This document shows positions 1-8,686 of a DNA stretch of 64,000 nucleotides, piece by piece. The translations under genes were made by a program, and so were the position numbers. Origin of the DNA: JAFAGX01 sp035624215 (GTDB taxonomy: Bacteria; Acidobacteriota; Terriglobia; Terriglobales; Acidobacteriaceae); NCBI GenBank assembly GCA_035624215.1, contig DASPRY010000053.1, forward strand, positions 19,772 to 83,771. The letters run 5' to 3'. Below the pieces are notes generated by a model. It worked only from the letters and a program-made list of their open reading frames with translations. It was not told the origin of the DNA and searched no databases. Numbering within the stretch: the first letter of the stretch is position 1; every line of letters begins with the position of its first letter.

Positions 1-316
1 TGTTGGGAGAATACTGCATGGCAATATTGCGATAGTCAGCCAGCATTCGTTTGATCTGATCGAAAAGTTCCTGCCAGCCGGAGTACTGGAGTTTGTTGCC
101 GGGAAGCGTGTCAAGATGGCCGGACTCGATCTTGTGAACCAGCTTCACCGGCTCGCCCTTTGCCGGAATTACGTAATACCAGCGGCGCGTGACCATTAAC
201 CCATCCGGCAGACCGAGCACGCGATAAGCGATGGGATCGCGATGATGGTGATCGTAGAACAGCCAGGCATCGATATTGCGCTCGCGCAGAGCAGACTGAA
301 TGGCAGAAAGATTCAT
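1..316 (-). CDS. M24-family (Xaa-Pro) peptidase, N-terminal part, runs off window
   Basis: Reading from an ATG at 316 to the window edge gives 105 codons without a stop. The translation begins MNLSAIQSALRERNIDAWLF and continues with a segment containing HHRDPIAYRVLG. This resembles the creatinase/prolidase N-terminal domain of M24 aminopeptidases, which precedes the metal-binding pita-bread catalytic domain. The catalytic domain lies outside the window, so activity cannot be judged. It is the last gene of a minus-strand run (OPT, YggS, DUF167, AlkD-like), starting about 50 bp after the AlkD-like stop. The family call is from remembered similarity and is moderately sure. Confidence 0.7.
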   Translation of the reverse strand, partial: MNLSAIQSALRERNIDAWLFYDHHHRDPIAYRVLGLPDGLMVTRRWYYVIPAKGEPVKLVHKIESGHLDTLPGNKLQYSGWQELFDQIKRMLADYRNIAMQYSPN

Positions 317-369
317 GGGTCAGTTTCTATTCTAAACAAGTGCGAAGATTTGGGCGAATCGGGAGCGGT

Positions 370-1095
370 TCACCCCAGGATTCTGCGCCGGTTAGAAAGC
401 GGCAACGTTTCGCACGCGGTGCGCAAGACCAGGCGTGGAGCTCGTTGTCGAATAGTCGTCAAGTAAGGAACGGTACGCCGCGCATCCGCCTTGGCAGTTT
501 CCCGCAGCAGCCAGCCCAGACCTTTTTGCACCATGTCATCTTGGTCGCGAAGAAGCAATTTGGAAAGACGCTTGATTTGGGGGAAGAACATACGCTTGCG
601 TGTGCCCTGGATGAGCGCTACGCAAGCCGCACGGCGATGCCAACGGTCCTCCGATTTTGCCCAGCGAAAAACCATGCTAGCTCGGGCAGGTTTGCCCGCA
701 ATCATCGGAGCGATCAAATAGTGGACCAGCGCATCGTGGTCGGCCCAGCTACTGATCCGAGGCAACCAGGATTCGAGCCGGCGAAAAGCAGCGTCATCGA
801 AGCGATCGGTCAGTGTTTCCAGCAGAAGCACGGCAAAAACCTTTTCTTCCAGACATCGGCCGGTGAAAAGTTTGTCAGCGACCTGCAGCAGGAAAGACAG
901 CCCCAACTCTCTGAGAATTGTCCGGCGAAAACGGACTGCGACCTTGCGAAGCTCTCCCGTGTACCAACCTCGGGACCTAATTTCCTCTTTGAAGAACCAT
1001 TGCACTTCTTCCGCGTGCGGTGCAGAGCCACCATCTTTCAGCACGCGTTTTATGTGAGCCGCAATGTAGTTCGGTGTGACCTTGCGCTTAGGCAT
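370..1095 (-). CDS. DNA alkylation repair protein, AlkD-like
   Basis: A 241-residue all-helical protein with HEAT-like repeats. AlkD-type glycosylases remove N3- and N7-alkylpurines from DNA without base flipping. Recognisable elements are SWADHDALVHYL near the middle, SEDRWHRRAACVALI after it, and KGLGWLLRE towards the C-terminus, which matches the KAIGWxLRE signature of the family. The length is usual for AlkD (about 220-240). It sits 18 bp downstream of the DUF167 gene and is probably co-transcribed with it. The catalytic Asp/Trp/Arg set was not verified residue by residue. Confidence 0.85.
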   Translation of the reverse strand: MPKRKVTPNYIAAHIKRVLKDGGSAPHAEEVQWFFKEEIRSRGWYTGELRKVAVRFRRTILRELGLSFLLQVADKLFTGRCLEEKVFAVLLLETLTDRFDDAAFRRLESWLPRISSWADHDALVHYLIAPMIAGKPARASMVFRWAKSEDRWHRRAACVALIQGTRKRMFFPQIKRLSKLLLRDQDDMVQKGLGWLLRETAKADARRTVPYLTTIRQRAPRLVLRTACETLPLSNRRRILG

Positions 1096-1113
1096 CTTTA
1101 AGTGCTCAGTGGA

Positions 1114-1416
1114 TCAATGACCGGCAGTTGCACTCGCAAGCTTACTTGCAATTTCGTCTACAGAACGTCCCGCGATGCGAACAACTTTACGGCGGCCGGT
1201 TTGGCCGGAGGCTATGGTAATGGAAGAGCGTGGAAGATCCAAAAGTTCTGCAAGGAATTGGATGCAGGCCTGATTGGCGCGGCCTTCGAGCGGCGGGGCC
1301 GTGAGAGAAAGCTCTAGCGCATCCCCAACGACGCCCATGACTGCGTTCTTCCTTGCACGGGGCTGCACCTTTACGGCAAAACTCGCACCGGCAGGAGTTT
1401 CACGGATCGGGATCAT
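1114..1416 (-). CDS. DUF167 (YggU-family) protein
   Basis: A 100-residue protein with the DUF167 pattern: KVQPRARKNAVMG near the N-terminus, then LTAPPLEGRANQACIQFLA, then a basic IASGQTGRRKVVRI segment. YggU/DUF167 proteins are small, widespread and of unknown biochemical role. In many bacteria the gene lies next to yggS, as it does here: yggS is immediately upstream on the same strand, separated by a 92-bp repeat-like spacer. The length is normal for the family. No function is assigned beyond family membership. Confidence 0.88.
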   Translation of the reverse strand: MIPIRETPAGASFAVKVQPRARKNAVMGVVGDALELSLTAPPLEGRANQACIQFLAELLDLPRSSITIASGQTGRRKVVRIAGRSVDEIASKLASATAGH

Positions 1417-1508
1417 GTGAAAAGTCAGAAGTCAGAGGGCAGAATGCAGAATTTGGCGATGCGTGGATCATGCATGCACTTCTGCATTATGCCTTCTTAC
1501 TTCTGCAT
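1417..1508 (-). repeat. Intergenic AGTCAG / GCAGAAT low-complexity repeat with inverted copies
   Basis: The 92-bp gap between yggS and the DUF167 gene begins with tandem-like AAGTCAGAAGTCAGAG and GCAGAATGCAGAA units. After a TGCATGCA palindrome it carries the complement TTCTGCATT twice. AATGCAGAA/TTCTGCATT is a perfect 9-bp inverted pair. Similar AGTCAG/CAGTATTCAG wording recurs after the HNH gene (about 6180) and around 52963-53007, suggesting a dispersed intergenic family. It contains no plausible gene. Confidence 0.55.
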
Positions 1509-2213
1509 TTAAGTCCCAGTTCTCTCGCCAAAAATTGCCGTCCCGAGCCGCACGCAGGTTGAGCCTTCTTCGATGGCGACTTCGAAATCGTGCGACATGC
1601 CCATCGACAACACATCCATGCTGATTCCAGGCCAATGATTGGCGGCGATGTCATCGCGCAAGCGACGAAGCTTTTGAAAGTATGGCCGAGCTTCCTGGGG
1701 ATCCTCGGTGAACGGGGGGACAGTCATGAGACCACGAAAATCAAGGTGTCCCAGTTCCACCGCCCCTTGCAGAAGTTTGTCCAGTTCCGGAGAGACAGGA
1801 GCGATTCCGCTTTTAGCAGCTTCGCCACCTACGTTGATCTCAATGAGAACAGAAAGTTTCTTGCCGACCTGTTGCGCGGCTGTGTTGAGCTTCTGCGCCA
1901 GCCGGAGAGAGTCCACCGAATCTACGGCATCAAACAACTCCGCCGCTTTGAGGGCCTTATTGGTCTGCAGATGGCCGATCATGTGCCACCGCGTGCCCTC
2001 CAGATCCCCCAGAAATTCGCTTTTACCCGCGAACTCCTGGACACGATTTTCGCCGAACAGCCGGAGACCAGCTGCGTAAGCTTCGCGAATCCGTTCCGGT
2101 GGGAAAGTTTTAGTTACTGCCATTAAGGCAATTTGGTTCGGATCACCCCGGACGCCACGGGCGGCAGCGGCGATTCGTTCTCGGAGTTGAACAATATTTT
2201 CGGGGATGCCCAT
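1509..2213 (-). CDS. yggS: YggS-family pyridoxal phosphate homeostasis protein
   Basis: A 234-residue PLP-binding TIM-barrel protein (PLPBP/YggS), which buffers the intracellular PLP pool and affects amino-acid and vitamin B6 balance without a classical enzymatic reaction. Family marks are IALMAVTKTFPPERI near residue 30 with the PLP-binding lysine, GENRVQEFAGK, WHMIGHLQTNKALKA, VLIEINVGGEAAKSGI, and the C-terminal LSMGMSHDFEVAIEEGSTCVR. Length and motif order are typical. It lies downstream of the OPT transporter and upstream of DUF167 on the same strand, an arrangement often seen for yggS. Confidence 0.95.
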   Translation of the reverse strand: MGIPENIVQLRERIAAAARGVRGDPNQIALMAVTKTFPPERIREAYAAGLRLFGENRVQEFAGKSEFLGDLEGTRWHMIGHLQTNKALKAAELFDAVDSVDSLRLAQKLNTAAQQVGKKLSVLIEINVGGEAAKSGIAPVSPELDKLLQGAVELGHLDFRGLMTVPPFTEDPQEARPYFQKLRRLRDDIAANHWPGISMDVLSMGMSHDFEVAIEEGSTCVRLGTAIFGERTGT

Positions 2214-2275
2214 CCAAAGAGCATTAAATCAAATTCAGAGATCCCGCGCTGCCGCTCGGGATGACGGCACGCGCC
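2214..2275. repeat. Dispersed GATCCC...CTCGGGATGACG intergenic element
   Basis: Upstream of yggS the spacer contains GAGATCCC, a GC-rich GCGCTGCCGCTCG segment and GGGATGACGGC. This resembles one arm of the hairpin elements (GATCCxTCGCTxCGCTCxGGATGAC type) scattered through Acidobacteria genomes. Translated on the minus strand it gives the characteristic spurious peptide HPERQRG. Related copies lie at about 13136-13225 and 51631-51692. It may act as a transcript-end or mRNA-stability hairpin; that role is inferred. Confidence 0.5.
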
Positions 2276-2304
2276 TGCCGCTATCCTTACGCCGCGCAAA
2301 CGCG

Positions 2305-4353
2305 TCACATAATCGCGGTTGGTGGAGCCGGCTCATCCGGACTGCCGGCATTCGACAATGGCACCTTCATCATCACGAAAATAAGTACGGCCATGCCAAT
2401 TAAGCCGGAAAACCAGGCATCACCCATGTCGATGTGCCAAAGCTGGTGATTCGATCCCACAATAGCGGCAATCACAAGGCCGCATAAGGCCTCACCGGCA
2501 ATCAAGCCCGAAGCGGTCAACACGCCGGCATTGTCTACGCGAGCTTTCTGCGCGTCGTTGTAGCCGCGGCGGTCGCGTAATTTGTCGGTGAACCAACGGA
2601 TCACTCCACCCAGGAAGATAGCGAAGGTTGTTTCGAGCGGCAGATACATGCCCACAGAGAACAGCATGGGGCTTTTCACTTCTACCAGAATCATGGAGAA
2701 TCCCAGCAGTATTCCTACTACCACCAGCGGCCACGCCATATTGCCGCCGACGATACCCTGTGCCAGCATTGCCATCAGCCCGGCTTGGGGCGCGGGCAGG
2801 GCAGCGCTGCCGAAGTGGTATGCCTTGTCTAGAATCATAAGCGGAAAGAACAAGACGAGCGAGGCAACCATGGTGCCAAAGATATCGCCAACCTCCATCT
2901 TGGAGGGCGTGCCGCCCAGAATGTAACCCGCCTTCAGATCCTGCAACATCTCACCTGCGACTGCCGAGGAAACGCAGACTACGGCGGCGACTCCCAGCAC
3001 TGCTGCTACACCACCGACTCCGGAGACGCCTAACGCCACCATCAGCAGTGCTGCTACAAGCAGGGTACACAGCGTCAGACCGGAAACAGGGTTGTTAGAC
3101 GAACCGATCATGCCAACCAGGTTTCCTGAGACGGCAGCAAAAAAGAATCCGAGAACGACCATCACGGCCGCGGCCACCATGGCCCCGGCGATGACTTTGT
3201 TCGAGGTTAAATTATGCGCACCCGCGATGAAGAAGTAATAGAGGCCGATCATGGCGAGGAACACAACACCGATTCCGAGAAAGACGACCTTCGAGCTGAG
3301 ATCGCGGTCGGTGCGGTCGGTGGCCTGGTGCGCCTCCGCAGATTTCTTAAGATCAGAAACCGCGCGCTTCATTCCTGCGAGCAGTTGAGCTCGCATGCGG
3401 AACAAGGTGAAACCTGCGCCCACCAGCATGCCACCGACAGCGATCGGGCGAACGATGGAAAACCACACGCTAAATGCTACGCCGCTCCAGTAAGCCGCTG
3501 AGTCCGTACCGGGGGCCCGAGCCGGAAGATTTGGGCCAAGAAAATAGATGAGAAGGGGAACCAGCAAGCCCCAGGCGAGCACGCCGCCGGCGAAGTTCAG
3601 CGATGCCAGTCGCGGCCCGATGATGTAACCGACGCCGAGATATGCAGGGCTGACTGCCGGCGAGGTAAATGTGCTCATTCCGCCGGTCGCTAAGATCGGC
3701 GAGCTTGTGCTACGCCCCAGGCGCAAGCCAGTAGGCATTTTCGGAATGTTGACCACCAGATTTCTGGTGTACCAGAACACATTGATCTGGGAGAGGAAGT
3801 ACATGAGGGCGCCAAAACCCATATTGGCAAAAAGAATCTTGGCAGCTTTCGAACCTTGCTGGCCGGCTTTGTGAATTTCCGAAGCAGCTACCGATTCGGG
3901 AAAGGGAAGCTCCGGGTCCTCGACCATGACCCGTCGCAGCAAGGTGACGAATAGAATGCCCAGCAGGCCACCGATCGCCATGAGGGCAACCGACTGCCAG
4001 TATCTTCCCATTCCGAGACTCGGCCATAATCCTGCGAGCACGAATGCGGGAATAGTGAAGACCGCGCCAGCCGCGACCGATTCCCCAATCGCGCCGACCG
4101 TACGGGCGATGTTTTCTTCCAGGAGCGATCCTTTCATCAGCCGCAGGACTGACATGCCAATAACTGCGGCGGGATAGGTCGCGGCGATCGTCATTCCAGC
4201 TTTCAAGCCGAGATACGCATTGGCGGCGCCGAGGATGCCGGTCATCATCATTCCGAGGAAAACCGCACGGAAGGTGAACTCCCGCATCTCCATGTGTTGA
4301 GGAACGTAAGGTTGATATTTTCTTGGAGCTGGGGAGATGGTTTGAGTGCTCAT
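2305..4353 (-). CDS. Oligopeptide transporter, OPT family
   Basis: A 682-residue polytopic membrane protein of the OPT superfamily, proton-coupled importers of oligopeptides or metal chelates. After a short cytoplasmic tail (YQPYVPQHMEMREFTFRAV) the protein shows many hydrophobic segments. Conserved OPT pieces include NAYLGLKAGMTIAATYPAAV, the GESVAAGAVFTIPAF region, NNPVSGLTLCTLLV in the middle and AGEMLQDLKAGYILGGTP. Its length matches bacterial OPT proteins (about 600-700). The start is an ATG with FTFRAVFLG following as in relatives. It heads the minus-strand run to the window edge and is divergent from comF. The substrate cannot be read from sequence. Confidence 0.92.
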   Translation of the reverse strand: MSTQTISPAPRKYQPYVPQHMEMREFTFRAVFLGMMMTGILGAANAYLGLKAGMTIAATYPAAVIGMSVLRLMKGSLLEENIARTVGAIGESVAAGAVFTIPAFVLAGLWPSLGMGRYWQSVALMAIGGLLGILFVTLLRRVMVEDPELPFPESVAASEIHKAGQQGSKAAKILFANMGFGALMYFLSQINVFWYTRNLVVNIPKMPTGLRLGRSTSSPILATGGMSTFTSPAVSPAYLGVGYIIGPRLASLNFAGGVLAWGLLVPLLIYFLGPNLPARAPGTDSAAYWSGVAFSVWFSIVRPIAVGGMLVGAGFTLFRMRAQLLAGMKRAVSDLKKSAEAHQATDRTDRDLSSKVVFLGIGVVFLAMIGLYYFFIAGAHNLTSNKVIAGAMVAAAVMVVLGFFFAAVSGNLVGMIGSSNNPVSGLTLCTLLVAALLMVALGVSGVGGVAAVLGVAAVVCVSSAVAGEMLQDLKAGYILGGTPSKMEVGDIFGTMVASLVLFFPLMILDKAYHFGSAALPAPQAGLMAMLAQGIVGGNMAWPLVVVGILLGFSMILVEVKSPMLFSVGMYLPLETTFAIFLGGVIRWFTDKLRDRRGYNDAQKARVDNAGVLTASGLIAGEALCGLVIAAIVGSNHQLWHIDMGDAWFSGLIGMAVLIFVMMKVPLSNAGSPDEPAPPTAIM

Positions 4354-4686
4354 GAGTGAAACCTCGCCGAACCCGACCTGCTAACTCTAAAAATCATGCG
4401 ACGGCGCACGTTAGCACGCGTCGAGCCTGCTTTACAAGTGCAGCGGAGGTGGGGAGCAATCCGGTTCTTACTCATTGGGTCGGAAATCCGGACGTGTTGT
4501 ATCAAAGGTACTTACTTTCGATACGGCTGGAGCAATTGCGTGCTGAATCCAGCGCCGCTATACTTAATCTGATTCGTCCAGCGTCAAGTTTCAGCCTGAG
4601 GTGGACGAGGGAGGGTCGTCTTCAGCAGTAGCAGCAATATCTCCAGTCGTCCGACCGAGAGCCTGGCAAAAGTTGGGGAAGGTTCG
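4354..4686. promoter_or_regulatory. Divergent OPT/comF intergenic region with imperfect palindrome
   Basis: This 333-bp gap between divergent genes holds no convincing ORF. At 4499-4524 there is a 26-bp imperfect palindrome: left arm GTATCAAAGGTA, centre CT, right arm TACTTTCGATAC, with 10 of 12 positions complementary. Its location makes it a candidate operator for one or both genes. A GGGGAAGG ribosome binding site lies just before the comF ATG. No riboswitch fold was recognised by eye. Confidence 0.35.
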
Positions 4687-5538
4687 ATGCTTTCTTTTGT
4701 GCTCTCGGGAATTCGCGGCGCGGCCACGGCCCTGTTTGTCACGATATTTCCTTCCGATTGTCGTCTTTGCGGGAACCCGCTCCTGAACATTTCTCGCTTG
4801 CCGGTATGTGATGAATGTCTATCCGCTATGCAGCCCATCTGCGGCGGCCTTTGCAGCATTTGCGGCGAGCGCCTGGCAGGACTTCATGCAATTTCCGAGA
4901 ATCAGGGCGGAATTCGTTGCGAGTTGTGCCGGCGAGCCGAGCCGCCATACGTTAAAGCTGCCGCTTACGGAAGCTACGCGGGTGGATTACGGGAATTGAT
5001 CCACCTGCTCAAGTATGATCAGGTCCGGCCGGCAGCCAGTGTTTTGGGACGGATGTTGGCCGAAGCCATTGCGGACTTGGCGCCATTATTTGGGGATGAT
5101 CAGGCGATACTCGTGCCTGTGCCCTTGCATGCCAGGAAATTACGGCAACGATGGTTCAATCAATCAGAGCTGATTGCGCGTGTGGCTGTAAGAATCGTCT
5201 CCTCGGAAATGCCATTGCACCTTAAGCCGGGCGTACTTGAGCGCTGTCGCGAGACGCAATCGCAGATTGGCTTGTCGCGTCACCAACGGCGAGAGAACAT
5301 GCGTGGAGCCTTTGCCGTGACTGGATGTGACCAAATCGCCCGGCGCACGGTCTTGCTCGTGGACGATGTGTTTACCACCGGCACGACCGTTTCCGAATGT
5401 GCGCGCGTGCTACGCCGCGCGGGGGCATCCAAGGTATTTGTAGCGACCGTAGCCCGCACGTTGAAGGCAGAGGCCCAGCATGCGATGCCGGCAGCGGAGA
5501 TGCAGGAAATGACTATGGCCACTGCTGCTGCGGGTTAG
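4687..5538 (+). CDS. comF: ComF family phosphoribosyltransferase-like protein
   Basis: A 283-residue ComF/GntX-type protein. ComF is needed for DNA uptake in naturally competent bacteria; in others its role is unsettled. The N-terminus carries the usual zinc-binding cysteine pairs: C25/C28, C41/C44, C52/C56/C59 and C78/C81. The C-terminal half is a type I phosphoribosyltransferase fold with VLVPVPLH, RGFNQ-like RWFNQSELIARV and the PRPP loop VLLVDDVFTTGTT at about residues 220-235. A GGGGAAGG site precedes the ATG. The last 25 or so Ala/Met-rich residues extend beyond the conserved core. The HNH gene follows after 38 bp and may be co-transcribed. Confidence 0.92.
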   Translation: MLSFVLSGIRGAATALFVTIFPSDCRLCGNPLLNISRLPVCDECLSAMQPICGGLCSICGERLAGLHAISENQGGIRCELCRRAEPPYVKAAAYGSYAGGLRELIHLLKYDQVRPAASVLGRMLAEAIADLAPLFGDDQAILVPVPLHARKLRQRWFNQSELIARVAVRIVSSEMPLHLKPGVLERCRETQSQIGLSRHQRRENMRGAFAVTGCDQIARRTVLLVDDVFTTGTTVSECARVLRRAGASKVFVATVARTLKAEAQHAMPAAEMQEMTMATAAAG

Positions 5539-5576
5539 CAAGCTGTGGACGGATCCTGGTCAAGCATTAGAGATAT

Positions 5577-6179
5577 ATGTCGGGCAAGTGGCACAATTCG
5601 CCGAATCTGAACCGCACTCATAATGTAGGTGCGGTTGCCGGGGTGCGTCTGGATTCTGACGGCCATGTGTTGCATGCGCCCGTGCTGGTACTTAATGCTT
5701 CCTACGAACCGATTAATGTTTGCGCTGCGCGCCGCGCAATTGTCCTGGTACTAAAGGGTGTGGCGATGACCGAGGAAGAGAACGGTCACTTCCTGCACGC
5801 AGCCCGACTTGCCATGCGGCTGCCTTCGGTCATCCGGCTGCTGGAGTATCGACGCATTCCTCATCAGACGCGCGCACTGTCGCGTAAGAACATCCTGCTG
5901 CGAGATCGCAACACCTGCCAATATTGCGGTGAGGTGTTGGCCTCAAGCGAGCTCACGCTCGATCACGTGACCCCGCGCTCGCGTGGCGGGGCTTCTGCCT
6001 GGGAGAATCTGGTAGCCTGCTGCCATTCCTGCAATCGCCGCAAGGGGAATCAGCTCCCCGCGGAGGCCGGCATGAAGTTGTTCCGCGAACCTCGCGCCTT
6101 CAATCTGCACACCAGCCGCCATATCATGCGTCTCATGGGGCGCTCGGATGACAAGTGGCGGAAGTATCTTTTCTACTGA
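5577..6179 (+). CDS. HNH endonuclease family protein
   Basis: A 200-residue protein whose C-terminal half is a classic zinc-stabilised HNH domain. It has C114-Q-Y-C117, the LDHVTPRSRGG beta-beta-alpha core with catalytic His130, WENLVACC, and a second Cys pair C149/C152 in CCHSCNRRKGN. The N-terminal VLVLNASYEPINVCAARRAIVLVLKG segment is shared by the small standalone HNH proteins common in Acidobacteria, Actinobacteria and cyanobacteria. Their target is generally unknown and they are not obviously part of a restriction system. No methyltransferase or phage gene lies nearby. Confidence 0.9.
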   Translation: MSGKWHNSPNLNRTHNVGAVAGVRLDSDGHVLHAPVLVLNASYEPINVCAARRAIVLVLKGVAMTEEENGHFLHAARLAMRLPSVIRLLEYRRIPHQTRALSRKNILLRDRNTCQYCGEVLASSELTLDHVTPRSRGGASAWENLVACCHSCNRRKGNQLPAEAGMKLFREPRAFNLHTSRHIMRLMGRSDDKWRKYLFY

Positions 6180-6210
6180 GCAGTCAGTATTCAGTCTTCA
6201 GTAAGAAAAA
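6180..6210. repeat. CAGTCAGTATTCAGTCTTCAG low-complexity spacer
   Basis: Immediately after the HNH stop codon the spacer reads as a run of CAGT/TCAG units (CAGTCAG, ATTCAG, TCTTCAG, TAAG). It resembles the repeat-like spacers at 1417-1508 and 52963-53007. No coding capacity. The rest of the gap up to 6392 shows no motif I can name. Confidence 0.4.
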
Positions 6211-6392
6211 GCGTATCTGACCTCATGGAAATCCAAGGCCTAAGGCTCGTTAAGCCTAATCGCGATCGATCGTCGATTGCTGCGCTCGGTCGCCCGCGTA
6301 GGCCAACGCCCACACGTCCGGCTATAGGTTAACAACAGACCACCTTCACCCAGCTTCGAACTGCGGCTTTGATGGCTGGTATCTGCTGACCG

Positions 6393-7235
6393 CTATGGCG
6401 GCGACTGCGGCTTCTCGGGTTGATCGCCGGCTTTGGGAAGCTCCTTGCCTTGGTAGGTGATCTTAACGTTCGACCCGAACCGCTTGTAGTTCGTGTACTT
6501 CACAACCTCTCGAATTTTGACATCCTGGTTTACGAAATGGAGGGTGTCATCAGCTCGCGTGTAGGTCGGAAACCAGTACTTGCCATCCACCTGTTCCCGC
6601 CAGGTGGTGAACTTGGGAAATAAATTTTCGTCGCCACGGCCCTTTTTGTTCGCCCGTTTTTCGGGAACCATCTGGCCGTAAGTCTTTACGATCTGGAAAT
6701 CGTGGTCGTCGACCCAGATGCGTCCCTGAAAGTAGCGCTTGTTTTTCTCAATCTGCTTGGGAGCGATATCGAAGACGTAGCAGTGCAGTTCGTCTTCCTG
6801 CTGTTGCCCGGCGTACAACACGTTGTATTGGCTGATCTCATCACTGGTGAGCACCATGGGAAAGCCGTTTTCAAGGTCATCATAGTCTTCGCGAGTCATG
6901 CCAATGCGGGTGAGAGTGGGCAAAGGGGCAAAGACCACGTTCTTTACCCGGCGGCCTTGATCATCAAAGCTGACGTCGAAAACCTCCTGAAATTCACCGT
7001 CGACTGTGTCACCGTCCAGAGTTTGCATCTTGGCGGATTCCCGATAGCCGTATTGGTCGTAAGCCTCTTTGAACTCCTTTTCCTTGGCAGCAAAGCGCTG
7101 GATAATCTCCTCAGGAGTGATGCCCTTCGGTTGGGACGCGTCCAGAGGGCCTTCATCGGCGCTGGCGCGAGGCGGAGTCAGGCCACACAACGCGAAAACT
7201 GCTGCCAGCAACAGTACCGGGCAGAAATACTTCAT
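6393..7235 (-). CDS. Secreted LolA-like outer-membrane lipoprotein-sorting-type protein
   Basis: A 280-residue protein with a clear Sec signal peptide (MKYFCPVLLLAAVFALCG, cleavage probably after ASA). The mature part begins ITPEEIIQRFAAKEKEFKEA, followed by beta-rich segments such as YVFDIAPKQIEKNKRYFQGR, IWVDDHDFQIVKTYGQMVPE and DGKYWFPTYTRADDTLHF. That alternation is typical of the LolA/LppX-like half-barrel seen in many acidobacterial 'outer membrane lipoprotein-sorting protein' entries. No lipobox cysteine is present. It is probably periplasmic and may bind a lipid or lipoprotein. It stands alone, divergent from the M20 peptidase. Fold call moderately sure; ligand unknown. Confidence 0.65.
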   Translation of the reverse strand: MKYFCPVLLLAAVFALCGLTPPRASADEGPLDASQPKGITPEEIIQRFAAKEKEFKEAYDQYGYRESAKMQTLDGDTVDGEFQEVFDVSFDDQGRRVKNVVFAPLPTLTRIGMTREDYDDLENGFPMVLTSDEISQYNVLYAGQQQEDELHCYVFDIAPKQIEKNKRYFQGRIWVDDHDFQIVKTYGQMVPEKRANKKGRGDENLFPKFTTWREQVDGKYWFPTYTRADDTLHFVNQDVKIREVVKYTNYKRFGSNVKITYQGKELPKAGDQPEKPQSPP

Positions 7236-7400
7236 ACCAGTAGTCTAACGGAATCAGGGCTTTGAAGGTTGCCCAACTTTCGTCCTCAGAAGGTTAGAAT
7301 GCCAAGTAGCCCGACTGGTTGCCGGCAGGTAGGACCGCGCCTAAAGATTGGCAACCGGGATGTTTTGACCCGGACAACGTTGTAAGATGGCAGTTCGTCC

Positions 7401-8660
7401 ATGTCTTCCGGCGCCCGATTAGATACTTCACGAGAACTCACCCTGCACCAGGAAATTGCGCGCCTGGCTGATTTGTCACAGGTCCGCGCAGCTTCTGCGT
7501 GGTTGCGCTCGCAAGAGGCGCAGCTGGCTAACTGGCAGCTCGAAATGGCGCGCATTCCCGCTCCTCCTTTCGGAGAGATGGCGCGGGGTGAGTGGCTGAG
7601 GGGCCGTTTCGAACAATTGGGGCTAAAGGACGTACAGGCTGACGAGGTAGGAAATGTTTTTGGCGTGCTACACGGACCGGGCACAGAATGCGTTGCCTTG
7701 AGCGCGCACATTGATACCGTTTTTCCGGCCGGTACGCCTCTAAACGTCCACCAGCGGGGCAATCGCTTGTACGGCCCAGGAGTTTCCGACAATGGCGCCG
7801 GTGTCACGGCAATTCTGGCAATTGCCGGGGCGCTGCAATGGGCAGGCATTTCGCCGAACGCGCCGATTGTTTTCATCGGCAATGTCGGCGAAGAAGGCGA
7901 AGGCGATCTGCGCGGAATGCGGCACATCTTCTCCACTCCGCGCTGGAGAGATTCGATTCGCTACAGCCTGGTTCTGGACGGCGCGGGATCGGACACGATT
8001 GTGGCCGAAGCCTTAGGCAGCCGCCGATTTGAAGTGATTGTGCGCGGCCCGGGCGGACATTCCTGGAGTGATTTTGGCGCGCCCAATCCGATTCTGGTAC
8101 TGGCGCGCGCGCTGAACGCTTTTGCTCGAACGCCCGTGCCTTCCTCGCCGAAGACTACCTTCAATGTCGGCGTCATTCGCGGAGGCACTTCAGTGAACTC
8201 CATTCCGGAATCGGCCAGCATGCGAGTGGATATCCGGTCCACATCGATGGAGGAGATGGAGCGTCTGGAGGATTCGTTGCGTCATGCACTGCATTTGGCG
8301 ATCGAAGAGGAAACTCAAGCCAGCGAGCGGCACAATGGGTCGCAACGACGATCTTCCGGTCTAACCCACGAAGTGGTTCCGATTGGCAGCCGTCCGGCGG
8401 GGGAATTGCATCCAAACGCTCGCATTTTGAATGTCATTCGCGCCGTGGATGCGCACCTGGGCAACGCCGCCCAGATTCAGCGTGCCTCCACCGATGCCAA
8501 CATTCCCATGTCGCTGGGAAGGGAATCTGTGGCGGTCGGCGGTGGAGGCCAGGGTGGTGGGGCTCACACGCTGCAAGAATGGTTCGATATAACCGGACGA
8601 GAACTCGGTCTGCGAAGAATCCTGCTGGCGGTGGTCGCGCTGGCGGGAGTTAACGAGTAG
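7401..8660 (+). CDS. M20-family zinc peptidase/deacylase
   Basis: A 419-residue dizinc hydrolase of the M20 clan. Metal-ligand motifs are in order: SAHIDTV (H103, D105), GVSDNGAGV (D130, bridging), NVGEEGEGD (E164/E165 as general base and ligand) and the C-terminal GGGGQGGGAHTLQEWF with the last histidine ligand. A lid or dimerisation domain lies between about residues 210 and 320 (GPGGHSWSDFGAPN to SASMRVDIRS). Such enzymes cleave dipeptides, tripeptides or N-acyl amino acids. No signal peptide is evident, so it is probably cytoplasmic. The gene is monocistronic: upstream is divergent and the next gene is convergent with a 26-bp gap. Confidence 0.85.
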   Translation: MSSGARLDTSRELTLHQEIARLADLSQVRAASAWLRSQEAQLANWQLEMARIPAPPFGEMARGEWLRGRFEQLGLKDVQADEVGNVFGVLHGPGTECVALSAHIDTVFPAGTPLNVHQRGNRLYGPGVSDNGAGVTAILAIAGALQWAGISPNAPIVFIGNVGEEGEGDLRGMRHIFSTPRWRDSIRYSLVLDGAGSDTIVAEALGSRRFEVIVRGPGGHSWSDFGAPNPILVLARALNAFARTPVPSSPKTTFNVGVIRGGTSVNSIPESASMRVDIRSTSMEEMERLEDSLRHALHLAIEEETQASERHNGSQRRSSGLTHEVVPIGSRPAGELHPNARILNVIRAVDAHLGNAAQIQRASTDANIPMSLGRESVAVGGGGQGGGAHTLQEWFDITGRELGLRRILLAVVALAGVNE

Positions 8661-8686
8661 CGAAAGGCATCCGGAGCGTTCTCGAA

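Noticed and set aside
340..1101. 253-residue open frame opposite the AlkD-like gene
   Set aside because: The AlkD motifs on the minus strand are convincing; the plus frame has none.
2123..2308. Minus-strand reading with CRHPERQRGISEFDL
   Set aside because: It is the typical spurious translation of a dispersed intergenic hairpin element and overlaps the yggS start.
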